The notes: generated by a model from the letters alone, not told the origin. 64,000 bases of DNA from Flavobacterium crocinum (GCF_003122385.1 NZ_CP029255.1:992001-1056000); one strand, 5' to 3'; positions 24,956 through 33,937 are shown, counted from the stretch's first letter. Translations and numbers: made by a program.

Positions 24956-25642
24956 ATGCTAGCAAATCTAAACATCAATAGAAACTCTCCCTTTTCATTT
25001 ATTGAATACGGATTTCAGGCTTATTATGCCTATGTGTTTCTAATGGTTTGGATGCATCCGGAATTACATCCGGTTAGCCTTATAAATGACTTAGCCATTT
25101 TAATGGCTTTTGAATTTATAATGGTGCATTCGGGAGTTTTTATGGCGGTTATGCCTAGAAAATGGTCTCTATTTGTATTTTTTCCGCTGTATGGTTTGTT
25201 TGCTTATTCTTTTAATGAATCAGTCGTTAACACCAATATTTTATATACTTATCTGTTGACCGTTTTAAATAGAATGCGTTTTGCTTTTTCGAATGTAGCT
25301 CCGGAAGTCAGAATATATCAAATGGGAAAATCTGCGGCGAAAGCCGTTTTCTACTTTTTATTAATTCTGGCGGTTTGCATTGGAAATAATATAGTTCCTC
25401 AGTTTGGACTGACGCAAGAGTTTTTAGAAAAATCACATTATTTCCAAACAGTAAAATCAAGCGGATTGTTTATAGAAAAACCGTATGTTCCAATCTGTAT
25501 GGGATTTATTTATTATTCGTTGCCGGTTTTATATTTTGTTTATCGTGTGATCAAAAACTTTGGAAAAAGAAGCGAAACTTCTTTTACAAAAAAGCCCATA
25601 ATGACATTTCAAAAAACAACTATAAGCAACAAAAAATTCTAA
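24956..25642 (+). CDS. polytopic membrane protein of unknown function
   Basis: The 228-residue protein has about five or six hydrophobic segments (near 18-36, 46-70, 72-92, 128-148, 172-196). Soluble parts are short: NRMRFAFSNVAPEVRIYQMGKSAAKA in the middle and a basic tail with KRSETSFTKK. I recognise no family. It follows the REP pair by 16 bp, and its stop is 6 bp from the next unknown gene, so 24956-26449 looks like a three-gene unit running into hemF. A membrane role in haem or porphyrin handling is possible only by position. Confidence 0.8.
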   Translation: MLANLNINRNSPFSFIEYGFQAYYAYVFLMVWMHPELHPVSLINDLAILMAFEFIMVHSGVFMAVMPRKWSLFVFFPLYGLFAYSFNESVVNTNILYTYLLTVLNRMRFAFSNVAPEVRIYQMGKSAAKAVFYFLLILAVCIGNNIVPQFGLTQEFLEKSHYFQTVKSSGLFIEKPYVPICMGFIYYSLPVLYFVYRVIKNFGKRSETSFTKKPIMTFQKTTISNKKF

Positions 25643-25648
25643 AACATT

Positions 25649-26023
25649 ATGCTTAATAAAGGTTTACGAGACGAAGAAAAAACAAGAATTGATAATGTTC
25701 TGAAAACATTGCGAACTCTTGTTTATGTACCTTATCCTTTAAACCCTTTAGAAAAAGAAACCATTCAAAATCAGTTAAAAGAAATCGGGCTAGATCTCGA
25801 AACTTTGTCCAGCCAAACCAATGAAGATTTAATCACATTATTAATGCGACTTCATTTTGAATGGGAACATTTGGAACAGTTTGGAGATATTTTAATCGAA
25901 TTCTCTAAAGAAGAAAATTATAATTTTACTGATAAAGCTTTGGCTATCTATCAATATATCCAACAGGAAAGCAAGGTTTTTTCTTTTGGAATTAATGCTA
26001 AAATTGCATCATTAAAAAACTAA
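25649..26023 (+). CDS. hypothetical small helical protein
   Basis: This 124-residue protein starts with ATG and is predicted by eye to be mostly helical, without signal peptide or membrane span. It has clustered acidic and leucine residues (LKEIGLDLETLSSQTNEDLITLLMRLHFEWEHLEQFGDILIEF). I recognise no family or catalytic motif. It lies 6 bp after the membrane protein gene and its TAA is directly followed by the ATG of the next gene at 26024, so all three genes are very probably cotranslated. Confidence 0.75.
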   Translation: MLNKGLRDEEKTRIDNVLKTLRTLVYVPYPLNPLEKETIQNQLKEIGLDLETLSSQTNEDLITLLMRLHFEWEHLEQFGDILIEFSKEENYNFTDKALAIYQYIQQESKVFSFGINAKIASLKN

Positions 26024-26449
26024 ATGAGTTCTTTAGAAAAATTTTTAAATGTCATCTCTGATTTTAACTTTGAGAAATTAAATCCTTTATATAAAGGCTT
26101 TTTTGTAATGCTCTTTTTTACAGTATTTATCAGTACTTGTTCTTACTTTTCAAACGACACAAGAATTAGTAAAGATGCCTATAGAAGAATGTTCCATAAT
26201 AATTTTTCTGGATTAATAGTAAAAAAATATCGAGATAAACATAACCATATGTCTCCTACTTTTAAACTAAAAGATTCGAGCAAAATAAATGGTTACTACA
26301 CTGCTTGGGAAAAAGCTGAAATAGGAGATTCAATTTTAAAAAAAGTAAATTCAAGATTTGTAAAAATCTTTAAAAAAGATACTACTATAGTAATTGATAT
26401 GAATGTCGAATTCAAATATCATGATACTATACCGGAAAATGAAAAATAA
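26024..26449 (+). CDS. hypothetical protein with one membrane anchor
   Basis: The 141-residue protein has one hydrophobic segment (GFFVMLFFTVFISTCSYF, about 26-43), after which a polar domain rich in Lys, Asp and aromatic residues would face the periplasm. The domain has KDAYRRMFHNNFSGLIVKKYRDKHNH and a beta-like ending (TTIVIDMNVEFKYHD). No family recognised. It begins directly after the stop of the previous gene and ends 4 bp before the hemF ATG, so it lies in the haem transcript. Confidence 0.75.
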   Translation: MSSLEKFLNVISDFNFEKLNPLYKGFFVMLFFTVFISTCSYFSNDTRISKDAYRRMFHNNFSGLIVKKYRDKHNHMSPTFKLKDSSKINGYYTAWEKAEIGDSILKKVNSRFVKIFKKDTTIVIDMNVEFKYHDTIPENEK

Positions 26450-26453
26450 AAAA

Positions 26454-27356
26454 ATGAAAGATAAATTTTACGCATACATACAAAATTTACAAGACCAAAT
26501 CTGTGCCGGATTAGAAGCTGTCGACGGAACAACAAAGTTCCGCGAAGACTTATGGAAACGTCCCGAAGGCGGTGGTGGAAGAACGCGCGTTATTGAAAAT
26601 GGAGCAGTTTTCGAAAAAGGCGGTGTAAACATTTCAGCAGTTCACGGAAAACTTCCGGATACCATGCAAAAAATGTTTGGCGTTGGCGAAGCCGATTTCT
26701 TTGCCTGCGGATTAAGTTTAGTAATTCATCCAAAAAGTCCAATGGTTCCAACAGTTCACGCGAATTGGCGTTATTTTGAAATGTATGACGAAACTGGAAA
26801 AGTAATCAATCAATGGTTTGGCGGCGGACAGGATTTAACGCCTTATTATTTGTTTGAAGAAGATGCAAAGCACTTTCATCAAACGTGTAAAACCGCTTGC
26901 GATAAACACAGTTCGGAGTTTTATCCAAAATATAAAAAACAATGCGATTCGTATTTCTGGAACGCACACCGAAATGAAGCCCGTGGACTTGGCGGTTTAT
27001 TCTTTGATTATTGCAAAGCAAATGAACAAATGTCAATGGAAAACTGGTACGATTTTGTAACCGAAGTAGGTAACAGTTTCCTTGAAGCTTATGTTCCGAT
27101 TGTGGAAAGAAGAAAAAATTTAGATTACACACCAGAAAACAGAAACTGGCAGGAAATCCGAAGAGGTCGTTATGTTGAGTTTAATCTGGTTCATGACAAA
27201 GGAACTTTATTCGGATTAAAAACGAACGGAAGAATTGAGAGTATTTTGATGAGTTTGCCTCCACATGTGCAATGGGTTTATGACCATCATCCTGAAGCGG
27301 GAAGTGAGGAAGAAAAATTGATCAATGTATTGCAAAATCCGGTTGATTGGGTTTAA
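26454..27356 (+). CDS. hemF: oxygen-dependent coproporphyrinogen III oxidase
   Basis: The start is set at ATG 26454 (MKDKFYAYIQNLQDQICAGLE), giving 300 residues, the usual length; earlier in-frame codons would overlap the previous gene. Family blocks are LWKRPEGGGGRTRV, the metal- and substrate-site SLVIHPKSPMVPTVHANWRYFEMY, WFGGGQDLTPYYLFEEDAKHFH, and YVEFNLVHDKGTLFGLKTNGRIESILMSLPP. It converts coproporphyrinogen III to protoporphyrinogen IX with O2, so the pathway encoded here works aerobically; no hemN is seen. It ends the hemA-hemF run. Confidence 0.95.
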   Translation: MKDKFYAYIQNLQDQICAGLEAVDGTTKFREDLWKRPEGGGGRTRVIENGAVFEKGGVNISAVHGKLPDTMQKMFGVGEADFFACGLSLVIHPKSPMVPTVHANWRYFEMYDETGKVINQWFGGGQDLTPYYLFEEDAKHFHQTCKTACDKHSSEFYPKYKKQCDSYFWNAHRNEARGLGGLFFDYCKANEQMSMENWYDFVTEVGNSFLEAYVPIVERRKNLDYTPENRNWQEIRRGRYVEFNLVHDKGTLFGLKTNGRIESILMSLPPHVQWVYDHHPEAGSEEEKLINVLQNPVDWV

Positions 27357-27380
27357 TATTATTCCGTTAAAAAATTTTAT

Positions 27381-27524
27381 TTAACACATAGAAACATAGA
27401 TTTATTGACCTATCTTAGGGGTAATTTTAGAAAGTTACATTTTTTCACATAGCGCTATGTGATTTATTTTGAATGAAATGTCTTTTTTAAAACAATCCAA
27501 AAACTATGTTTCTATGTGTTTAAA
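27381..27524. repeat. long inverted repeat, CACATAGAAACATAG family, copy B
   Basis: The left arm at 27381-27399 and right arm at 27504-27524 match copy A at 4587-4726. A central perfect palindrome, CACATAGCGCTATGTG, lies at 27446-27461. The spacers between the three blocks differ from copy A, so only the palindromic blocks are conserved. The right arm contains the ATG (27514-27516) that is the best start of the next gene. Confidence 0.9.
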
Positions 27525-28452
27525 ACTAATTTACACTACATTCTTCACCAGCATTTTTGGATGTTTCGCCCAAAACGATTTCATACGAAATCCCTATTTT
27601 AAATCTTACAACGATAAAATTACGGCCAGTGTTTATTATTTAGATACTTCCAATAGTTTTCAGATTGCTTCAGATAATCCGGAAACCAAAATGTATGTCA
27701 ACCTTATTCCCAATCGAAGAGAGCAGATTGGTTTTAACTTAAACTACAAAATCATTGATGTCGGTTTTGGCTTTGCGCCGAAATTTTTGAGTCAGAACAA
27801 AGGCGATTCACATTCCAAACATTTTAATTTCAATACCCGTTTTTATTTAAAAAAATGGATGCAGTCCTTCACCTTTATTAATCAGAAAGGATTTTACATT
27901 CAAGATGATAACATTACGGCTCAACTGCCCGATATGCGAACGACTAAAATAGGCGGAACAACAGCTTATGTTTTCAATGATAAATTTTCTTTCAAAACAT
28001 TGGTCAGTCAAAACGAATGGCAGACTAAAAGTTCCGGAAGTTTCATTCCGACTTTCTCTTTTTATTACACCAATTTAGATTTAAATACACCCGATTCATC
28101 GCCGGGAGATATTTACGTTTTTACATTGGCTCCCTCCTATTTTTATAATTTCGTTATAAGCGATCGGGTTTTAATTGGAGCGGGACTTGCCTTGGGAGCT
28201 GGGCTAAATGTGATTGATAAAGATACCTCAGCTTTATACCAGGCCGATTTCAATTTAAAATTAGCCTACAATAAAGACCGTTTCTTTGCTTTTGCTACTT
28301 TAAATACCATAAGTTTTGCTCAGGACGATAAAATTGATCCGAGATTAAATGATAATATTGTGACCTTAAAACTTTCTGCAGGTTATCGATTTGATCCTCC
28401 CAAAAAAGTAAAAGAGGTTTATGATAAAGTAAACGATAAAATTGGCCTTTAA
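27514..28452 (+). CDS. DUF4421-like outer-membrane protein
   Basis: From the ATG at 27514 the product has 312 residues and a signal peptide (MCLKLIYTTFFTSIFGCFAQ). ATG 27478 would add 12 residues. The mature part alternates strands of a beta-barrel: REQIGFNLNYKIIDVGFGFAPKFL, HFNFNTRFYLKKWMQSFTF, NQKGFYIQDDN and DKFSFKTLVSQNEWQTKSSGSF. This pattern is that of DUF4421 proteins, presumed outer-membrane barrels of unknown role. Both candidate starts lie inside an intergenic repeat (27381-27524), whose right arm encodes the start of the signal peptide. The insertion may have replaced the original start region. Confidence 0.75.
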   Translation: MCLKLIYTTFFTSIFGCFAQNDFIRNPYFKSYNDKITASVYYLDTSNSFQIASDNPETKMYVNLIPNRREQIGFNLNYKIIDVGFGFAPKFLSQNKGDSHSKHFNFNTRFYLKKWMQSFTFINQKGFYIQDDNITAQLPDMRTTKIGGTTAYVFNDKFSFKTLVSQNEWQTKSSGSFIPTFSFYYTNLDLNTPDSSPGDIYVFTLAPSYFYNFVISDRVLIGAGLALGAGLNVIDKDTSALYQADFNLKLAYNKDRFFAFATLNTISFAQDDKIDPRLNDNIVTLKLSAGYRFDPPKKVKEVYDKVNDKIGL

Positions 28453-28530
28453 AAAACCTACTTATTCATAATCAATAAGTTGTGAAAATTGCTTAAATTA
28501 CATGGATTTACAAAACTTAAATTCATTATT

Positions 28531-29427
28531 ATGGCAAATGTGAACCAGGAACAATTAAATCGGATGCATTTTGGAAAAGGATTTATCGCTGCATTAGATC
28601 AAAGCGGCGGAAGTACACCAAAAGCATTATCGCAATATGGCGTTCAAGAAAACAGCTATTCTAACGACGAAGAAATGTACACTCTTGTACATGAAATGAG
28701 AACCAGAATTATTAAAAGTCCCGCTTTTGACAGCGATTATATTCTAGGTGCTATTTTGTTTGAAAACACCATGGATCGTAAAATTGATGGTCTATGGACT
28801 GCCGATTATTTATGGGAAAAGAAAAATATTGTTCCTTTCCTGAAAGTAGACAAAGGACTAGCTGATTTGGCCAGCGGTGTTCAATTGATGAAACCCATTC
28901 CGAATCTGGATGAATTGCTGACCAGAGCTGTAGAACGAAATGTCTTTGGAACCAAAATGCGTTCTGTAATCAAAGAAGCAAATCCCGAAGGAATTCGTGA
29001 TATAGTAGAACAGCAATTCAGAGTTGGTTTACAAATTTCCAAAAAAGGATTAATTCCTATTATCGAACCTGAAGTTGACATTTACAGTCCTGACAAAGAA
29101 AAATCAGAAAAAATTTTAAAAGATGAAATCCTAAAACAATTGAATTCTCTAGACAAAGAAGTAAGAGTAATGCTGAAATTATCTATTCCAACCGTAAATA
29201 ATTTCTACGGCGAATTGATAACAGATCCGCATGTGGTTCGTGTTGTGGCATTATCGGGTGGTTATTCCCGAGAAGAAGCCAATACAAAACTGGCTCAAAA
29301 CCATGGCTTAATTGCCAGTTTCTCCAGAGCATTGTCCGAAGGTCTCAGCGCAGGTCAATCGGATCATGATTTTAATGCTGTACTTGGCGATACTATAAAA
29401 GCTATTTATAAAGCTTCGATTACTTAA
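28531..29427 (+). CDS. class I fructose-bisphosphate aldolase
   Basis: From the ATG at 28531 ([33 protein letters not shown]) the product has 298 residues. It closely follows the short class I aldolases known from staphylococci: [41 protein letters not shown] (the Schiff-base lysine region), [12 protein letters not shown] and [13 protein letters not shown]. It splits fructose-1,6-bisphosphate into two triose phosphates without metal. The gene stands alone between a membrane-protein gene and a large palindromic repeat. Confidence 0.92.
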   Translation: MANVNQEQLNRMHFGKGFIAALDQSGGSTPKALSQYGVQENSYSNDEEMYTLVHEMRTRIIKSPAFDSDYILGAILFENTMDRKIDGLWTADYLWEKKNIVPFLKVDKGLADLASGVQLMKPIPNLDELLTRAVERNVFGTKMRSVIKEANPEGIRDIVEQQFRVGLQISKKGLIPIIEPEVDIYSPDKEKSEKILKDEILKQLNSLDKEVRVMLKLSIPTVNNFYGELITDPHVVRVVALSGGYSREEANTKLAQNHGLIASFSRALSEGLSAGQSDHDFNAVLGDTIKAIYKASIT

Positions 29428-29520
29428 AAAGCCATATTTTAAATAAAAAGAAAGATGCTTTCTACAAAAGATATCTTTCTTAAAAAAGGTGGAATATTCA
29501 TAAATATACTTTATTGATAA

Positions 29521-29690
29521 AAGCCCCTGTGGGGTGTAATATTTATAGAATTTCAATCAGATAAATTAAAAAAGCTCCGGAGGAGCGACATATATTAAAG
29601 ATTGTAAAAAATATGTCGCTCCTCCGGAGCTTTATGTTGTGAAAATCTATTCTTTTTCTATAAATATTTCGCTTCTCCGAAGCGGACAAA
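29521..29690. repeat. composite palindrome, AGCTCCGGAGGAGC family
   Basis: A 23-nt arm at 29571-29593 (AAAGCTCCGGAGGAGCGACA...) is matched exactly by 29611-29633, with a 17-nt loop. Outside it a second pair, ATATTTATAGAA near 29540 and TTCTATAAATAT near 29658, is flanked by the small hairpins GCCCCTGTGGGG and GCTTCTCCGAAGC. The same modules recur at 59855-60320 beside a Y1 transposase gene. It lies between convergent genes and has no long T-run, so it is not a typical terminator. Confidence 0.88.
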
Positions 29691-29702
29691 AAAACTGTTT
29701 TT

Positions 29703-31577
29703 TTATTTTGAAGCCATCATATCATTGGCCAAATCTAATGTCTGCAAAATGATATTTTTATCGGTTTGTAAAGAATTCAATTTAAACACAAACTTGAATT
29801 TATTGTCAATCAGTTTTTTAGGCGATTCCATGGTAAAATCTGAAAACTGTGATGCGAATCTATTCATTTTATTTAATTCATCATCTTTAACATTTTGTCC
29901 AAAAGCTTTGATAGTTTGTGAAATATTCATTTTCCCGAAAATAGCATTCTTGCTTAAATCTCTCTTTGTTTCTTTTACAAAAGAACCGCTTCCTTTACCA
30001 AAATAATCCAATGTATTACTTACCGCAACAACGTCTTTGTCTTTCAGAATATAAATATCTCCGTATTCCTTAGTCCCTAAAATCTGGTAATAATTTCCGT
30101 TTTGAATCAATAGTTTTTTGCGAACGCCTAACTGCAATAATTTATCTCCAAAAGTCGGATGTGTGGAGGTAAAAACTACCGAAAATAGCGGAATTGTTTT
30201 CTTCACTTTCTCTTCCGTAATTTTTTCCTCGTAATTTTCATCATAACCATATTTTTTGGTCATTACCTCAACTTCTTTCACATCATATAAAAAAGCGCTT
30301 AAATCGCCATCAAAAAGCTTCGCTGTGGCTTCTTCATCAACAATGGTAGAAATTAAATCGGTAATGATTGTAATATCTTCTTTAGTAAACTTTGGATTTT
30401 GGAACATGTCCGTCATTAACGACGGAAACTGTTCAAGCGCTGCTTTAGTGTTAATGTGATAAGACATATATCCCAAAGGTTTCTCCGAAGGGAAATAATT
30501 AAAGATATTTTTGTTGATTTTTCGATCTCCTATTTTACTTACTACCTCAGCAATTTCTTTAGAATATTCTACAATTTCTTCGATTCGGGCATTGTCATTA
30601 TCAAAATAAAAATCAAGGTTTATTCCTTTTACAAAATTCCCGAAGTTCTTCTGCATTGGAAGATATTTATCAAAACCTCCAAAAAGTCTCATAGGATAGC
30701 TATAAGCAGAATATAAAGTCGAAATCATTCCACCATAATCTACCCAGGAAGAAATATCTGCCATGATATTAATCTTAGGAGAAGTTGGTGCAGCAAAACC
30801 ATTTTCAAATAAACGTTTTATAATTTCACTTTGGTTTTCCGCCAATTTCCTGTCAAATTCTGCCTGCTCTGCCGAGTATGCTTCATAAGGATTTCCTTCA
30901 TGTAAATAATCTTCCTGTACAGTATCCGTTGCTACAGCTGGTTCATTAAAAACTACTGGTTCATCTTTGGAAGAAGGCTCTGCAATTTTTGGCGGACTTG
31001 GAACTGATGTTGGATCACCATATGCAGGTGCTTCAACAATAGTATCGTTTTCATAATAATCTACTACAGCTACAGAATCCATTGCAACAGTCGAAGTGGT
31101 TTCTTCATAAAATTTCGTCGGAAGCCTTTTGGTCAATTCAAATATCACTAAATATTCATTGTTCCAAGCCAGTGACTTTTTAACTCCTTTTGGCGTAAAA
31201 ACCGAATATTTACCAAGATCCTGAATCTCATTATTTTCTTTTCCTGCTCCTAATTTATCTACTAAAAACTGATTAACAGCTTCTTTGTTTTTTATTGGAA
31301 TCGTAACCTGATAATACGGAACGCTATCAAGGAAACTTCCATGAACTGTAATTTTCTGATCTAATTTGATGATTGAAGTATATTTTCGAAGATCAAAATC
31401 AGGTTTTTTACTAGTGAATTTTGTAATAATGGGATGATTCAGCACTTGATTGACATCTACTTTTTTCGAAAGCTGATTTCCGTTAAACTGCACAAAATAA
31501 TCGTATTTATCCAAATTTGCCTGACCAAAAGTCAGCATTGAGGCGAATAATAAAAGTAAAGAATAAAGCTGCTTCAT
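29703..31577 (-). CDS. large secreted protein of unknown function
   Basis: The 624-residue protein has a signal peptide (MKQLYSLLLLFASMLTFGQ) and a low-complexity acidic and proline-rich part around residues 165-225 (GDPTSVPSPPKIAEPSSKDEP). The rest is mixed alpha/beta, with the middle block WVDYGGMISTLYSAYSYPM and the late block DIYILKDKDVVAVSNTLDYFG. I do not recognise the family. Its start codon is 3 bp after the stop of the lipoprotein gene at 31581-32213, so both form a unit and may work together in the envelope. Confidence 0.78.
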   Translation of the reverse strand: MKQLYSLLLLFASMLTFGQANLDKYDYFVQFNGNQLSKKVDVNQVLNHPIITKFTSKKPDFDLRKYTSIIKLDQKITVHGSFLDSVPYYQVTIPIKNKEAVNQFLVDKLGAGKENNEIQDLGKYSVFTPKGVKKSLAWNNEYLVIFELTKRLPTKFYEETTSTVAMDSVAVVDYYENDTIVEAPAYGDPTSVPSPPKIAEPSSKDEPVVFNEPAVATDTVQEDYLHEGNPYEAYSAEQAEFDRKLAENQSEIIKRLFENGFAAPTSPKINIMADISSWVDYGGMISTLYSAYSYPMRLFGGFDKYLPMQKNFGNFVKGINLDFYFDNDNARIEEIVEYSKEIAEVVSKIGDRKINKNIFNYFPSEKPLGYMSYHINTKAALEQFPSLMTDMFQNPKFTKEDITIITDLISTIVDEEATAKLFDGDLSAFLYDVKEVEVMTKKYGYDENYEEKITEEKVKKTIPLFSVVFTSTHPTFGDKLLQLGVRKKLLIQNGNYYQILGTKEYGDIYILKDKDVVAVSNTLDYFGKGSGSFVKETKRDLSKNAIFGKMNISQTIKAFGQNVKDDELNKMNRFASQFSDFTMESPKKLIDNKFKFVFKLNSLQTDKNIILQTLDLANDMMASK

Positions 31578-31580
31578 AAA

Positions 31581-32213
31581 TTAAGGCGTTAATTGTATTG
31601 TATTGTTCATTAAGGTCGATTTCCTGAAAACGCTGTACATACTTTGTTTTAGGAAAACCGTTTTTTTGTTTGTCGAAATCTTGCTGTTCACATTATCAGC
31701 ATTTAAAACATCGCGATCAAAAGTATAAATAGAAGTTATTGTGGCTTCTTCCAAGTCTTTCTTTTTCTTTGGATCATTGACTACTTTTTCCGGAACCGGA
31801 TAAGAGGCAATTCTTTCGAAAGTTTTACCGCTTCCGCTAAAGTGAATCTGATCACGCTGATTGTTTATCGTATTGACAACGGCATTTAATGCTTTCAGAT
31901 TGGCATAGTTGAGTTTTATGATAAATACATAATTGCTGAAATCGGTTTTAGTGGTCACATTTGAAATCCCGTCAATCTTCAAAGCTTTGCTTTTAAAGTC
32001 TTCCAGTTTCTGGGTAATTTCCTGTTCATTCGGAATTTTAACTCCGTCAACTTCTTCCAGAAAAATAGCCGATTTGGTTTTAAACCACGATTTTGAAAAA
32101 TCAATCATCAAAGTATATTCACCACTTTGATCGTCGTGATGTTTGATTCTTTCTGTAATCTCAAAACAACTGGTTAAGAGCAGACAGCACAATAAAGCGA
32201 GAATTTTCTTCAT
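31581..32213 (-). CDS. lipoprotein of unknown function
   Basis: The 210-residue product starts MKKILALLCCLLLTSCFEI, a clear lipoprotein signal with the lipobox LTSC. The mature part has EYTLMIDFSKSWFKTKSAIF and a beta-alpha pattern, then LEDFKSKALKIDGISNVTTK, and ends with NTIQLTP. No family is recognised with confidence. It is followed 3 bp later by the large secreted protein gene (29703-31577), and translation of the pair is probably coupled. Both proteins would be in the periplasm or outer membrane. Confidence 0.78.
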   Translation of the reverse strand: MKKILALLCCLLLTSCFEITERIKHHDDQSGEYTLMIDFSKSWFKTKSAIFLEEVDGVKIPNEQEITQKLEDFKSKALKIDGISNVTTKTDFSNYVFIIKLNYANLKALNAVVNTINNQRDQIHFSGSGKTFERIASYPVPEKVVNDPKKKKDLEEATITSIYTFDRDVLNADNVNSKISTNKKTVFLKQSMYSVFRKSTLMNNTIQLTP

Positions 32214-32339
32214 CTTACAAATTTAGATGGAATTTTTAAGAAATCATACTTTCGGCAAGAACAATAAAAACACCAAACTTTTAGATAATATTAACGGATT
32301 CTACAGCTAGCTAAACACCTTATTCTGTTGATTTTTATT

Positions 32340-32347
32340 TAACTTTG
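32340..32347 (+). promoter_or_regulatory. hemB: possible -7 box of hemB
   Basis: TAACTTTG fits TAnnTTTG and lies about 106 bp before the hemB ATG. No TTG is at the -33 distance. The leader that follows is very AT-rich, with near-repeated TCTAAAAT words (32420-32450), similar to those at 43030-43090. Confidence 0.35.
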
Positions 32348-32453
32348 CACCACTTAAAAGTAGAGCAAACTTTAAAAAAACAAAAAACACAACTTCATTT
32401 TTAGAAACAAAGATTAATCAATCTGAAATCTAAAATTTAAAATCTAAAATTAT

Positions 32454-33449
32454 ATGTTCCCATTACAAAGAGGCAGAAGATTAAGAGTAAATGAATCGAT
32501 TCGTTCTTTAGTACGTGAAACCAGTTTAAGTCCATCGGATTTTATGTTTCCAATGTTTATTGCTGAAGGCGAAAATGTAAAAGTAGAAATTCCATCAATG
32601 CCGGGAATTTTTAGAAGATCTATAGATTTAACAGTTGAAGAAGTAAAAGAACTTTATGATTTAGGAATTCGCGCGGTTAACATTTATGTAAAAGTGAGCG
32701 AAAACCTAAAAGACAATACTGGAAAAGAAGCTTGGAATCCAAACGGATTAATGCAACAAGCTATTCGTGCCATAAAAGCCGCTTGTCCAGAAATGATCGT
32801 GATGCCAGATGTGGCTTTAGACCCATATTCTATTTACGGTCATGATGGAATTATAACAAATGGCGATGTAGAAAACGATAGTACAGTTGATGCTTTAGTA
32901 AAAATGGCCGTTTCTCACGCAGAAGCTGGTGCTGATTTTGTTGCGCCAAGCGATATGATGGACGGACGTGTTTTGCGCTTGCGCGAAGGTTTAGATGCTG
33001 CCGGATTTCAGAATGTTGGAATTATGAGTTATTCTGCTAAATATGCCTCTGCTTTTTACGGACCATTTAGAGATGCTTTAGATTCTGCTCCAAAAGAAGC
33101 TGATGTTGTGGTTCCAAAAGATAAAAAAACCTATCAAATGGATTATGCCAACCGAATTGAAGCAATCAAAGAAGCTTTGTCTGATGTAGAAGAAGGGGCA
33201 GATATGGTTATGGTAAAACCAGGAATTGCTTATTTGGATATTGTTCGCGAAATAAAAAATACTGTACATGTTCCTGTAACCGTTTATCAGGTTTCCGGAG
33301 AATATGCTATGATTAAAGCGGCATCTGAAAGAGGCTGGTTGGATCACGATAAAATTATGATGGAACAATTAATGTGTATCAAACGTTCTGGTGCCAATCT
33401 TATTTCAACATATTTCGCAAAAGAAGCGGCAATTTTATTAAACAAATAA
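32454..33449 (+). CDS. hemB: delta-aminolevulinic acid dehydratase (porphobilinogen synthase)
   Basis: The 331-residue protein begins MFPLQRGRRLRVNESIRSLVRET and is full length. The region that carries zinc-binding cysteines in many HemB proteins reads DVALDPYSIYGHDGI, with Asp and His instead, so this is the Mg2+-dependent, non-zinc type. DFVAPSDMMDGRV and VPVTVYQVSGEYAMI hold active-site blocks. It joins two aminolevulinates into porphobilinogen. It lies about 5 kb from hemF, not in the main haem run. A cytochrome c gene starts 1 bp after its stop. Confidence 0.95.
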   Translation: MFPLQRGRRLRVNESIRSLVRETSLSPSDFMFPMFIAEGENVKVEIPSMPGIFRRSIDLTVEEVKELYDLGIRAVNIYVKVSENLKDNTGKEAWNPNGLMQQAIRAIKAACPEMIVMPDVALDPYSIYGHDGIITNGDVENDSTVDALVKMAVSHAEAGADFVAPSDMMDGRVLRLREGLDAAGFQNVGIMSYSAKYASAFYGPFRDALDSAPKEADVVVPKDKKTYQMDYANRIEAIKEALSDVEEGADMVMVKPGIAYLDIVREIKNTVHVPVTVYQVSGEYAMIKAASERGWLDHDKIMMEQLMCIKRSGANLISTYFAKEAAILLNK

Positions 33450-33450
33450 A

Positions 33451-33849
33451 ATGAAAAAGATTTTATTCTTATCTGCTGTTTTAGCTTTTGCATCTTGTAA
33501 AAAAGAAGGTTCTGAAAGTAAAGACCAAACAACAGAAGCACATTCTGCCGACGAATCGGCGAAAGCCAAAACACCAGAAGCTTTAGGAAAAGAAATTTTT
33601 GAAGGAAGAGGAAATTGTACCGCATGCCATCAGCCGGATCAAAAAGTAATTGGGCCGAGTATCAAAGAAATTGCTAAGATTTATAAAGACAAAAAAGGTG
33701 ATATGGTTACTTTCTTAAAAGGAAATGGAGAACCAATTGTTGATCCAAGTCAGTTTTCTGTAATGCAGACCAACTTTGCCATTACAAAAGAAATGTCTGA
33801 TGAAGAATTAAAAGCAATTGAAACGTACATCTACAGTCATTTGAAATAA
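33451..33849 (+). CDS. c-type cytochrome lipoprotein
   Basis: The 132-residue protein has a lipoprotein signal (MKKILFLSAVLAFASC), an acidic and Ala/Lys linker, then one class I cytochrome c domain. The haem site is GNCTACHQPD (Cys56, Cys59, His60), and a Met in FSVMQTNF is the likely sixth ligand. It would be an envelope-anchored electron carrier. The gene begins 1 bp after hemB, so production of a haem protein is coupled to haem synthesis. It is followed by a nested palindrome and a strong terminator. Confidence 0.9.
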   Translation: MKKILFLSAVLAFASCKKEGSESKDQTTEAHSADESAKAKTPEALGKEIFEGRGNCTACHQPDQKVIGPSIKEIAKIYKDKKGDMVTFLKGNGEPIVDPSQFSVMQTNFAITKEMSDEELKAIETYIYSHLK

Positions 33850-33858
33850 TTACAAATT

Positions 33859-33937
33859 ATGTTCCATCGGAACATCTCATCGGTTGAAAATTATGTTGCA
33901 ATCATTATTTTCAACCGATGAAACATTCCTACGGAAT
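33859..33937. repeat. nested palindrome, TTCC-GGAA family
   Basis: ATGTTCC-ATC-GGAACAT at 33859-33875 is followed by 14-nt arms CATCGGTTGAAAAT (33878-33891) and its complement (33907-33920), then ATTCC-TAC-GGAAT at 33925-33937. The order (small hairpin, long stem, small hairpin) is the same as in the repeat at 11869-11964 although the stem sequences differ. Confidence 0.85.

Noticed and set aside
29571..29633. Rho-independent terminator between convergent genes
   Set aside because: The stem is perfect but no T-run of useful length follows on either strand, and the same modules occur in a multi-copy repeat.
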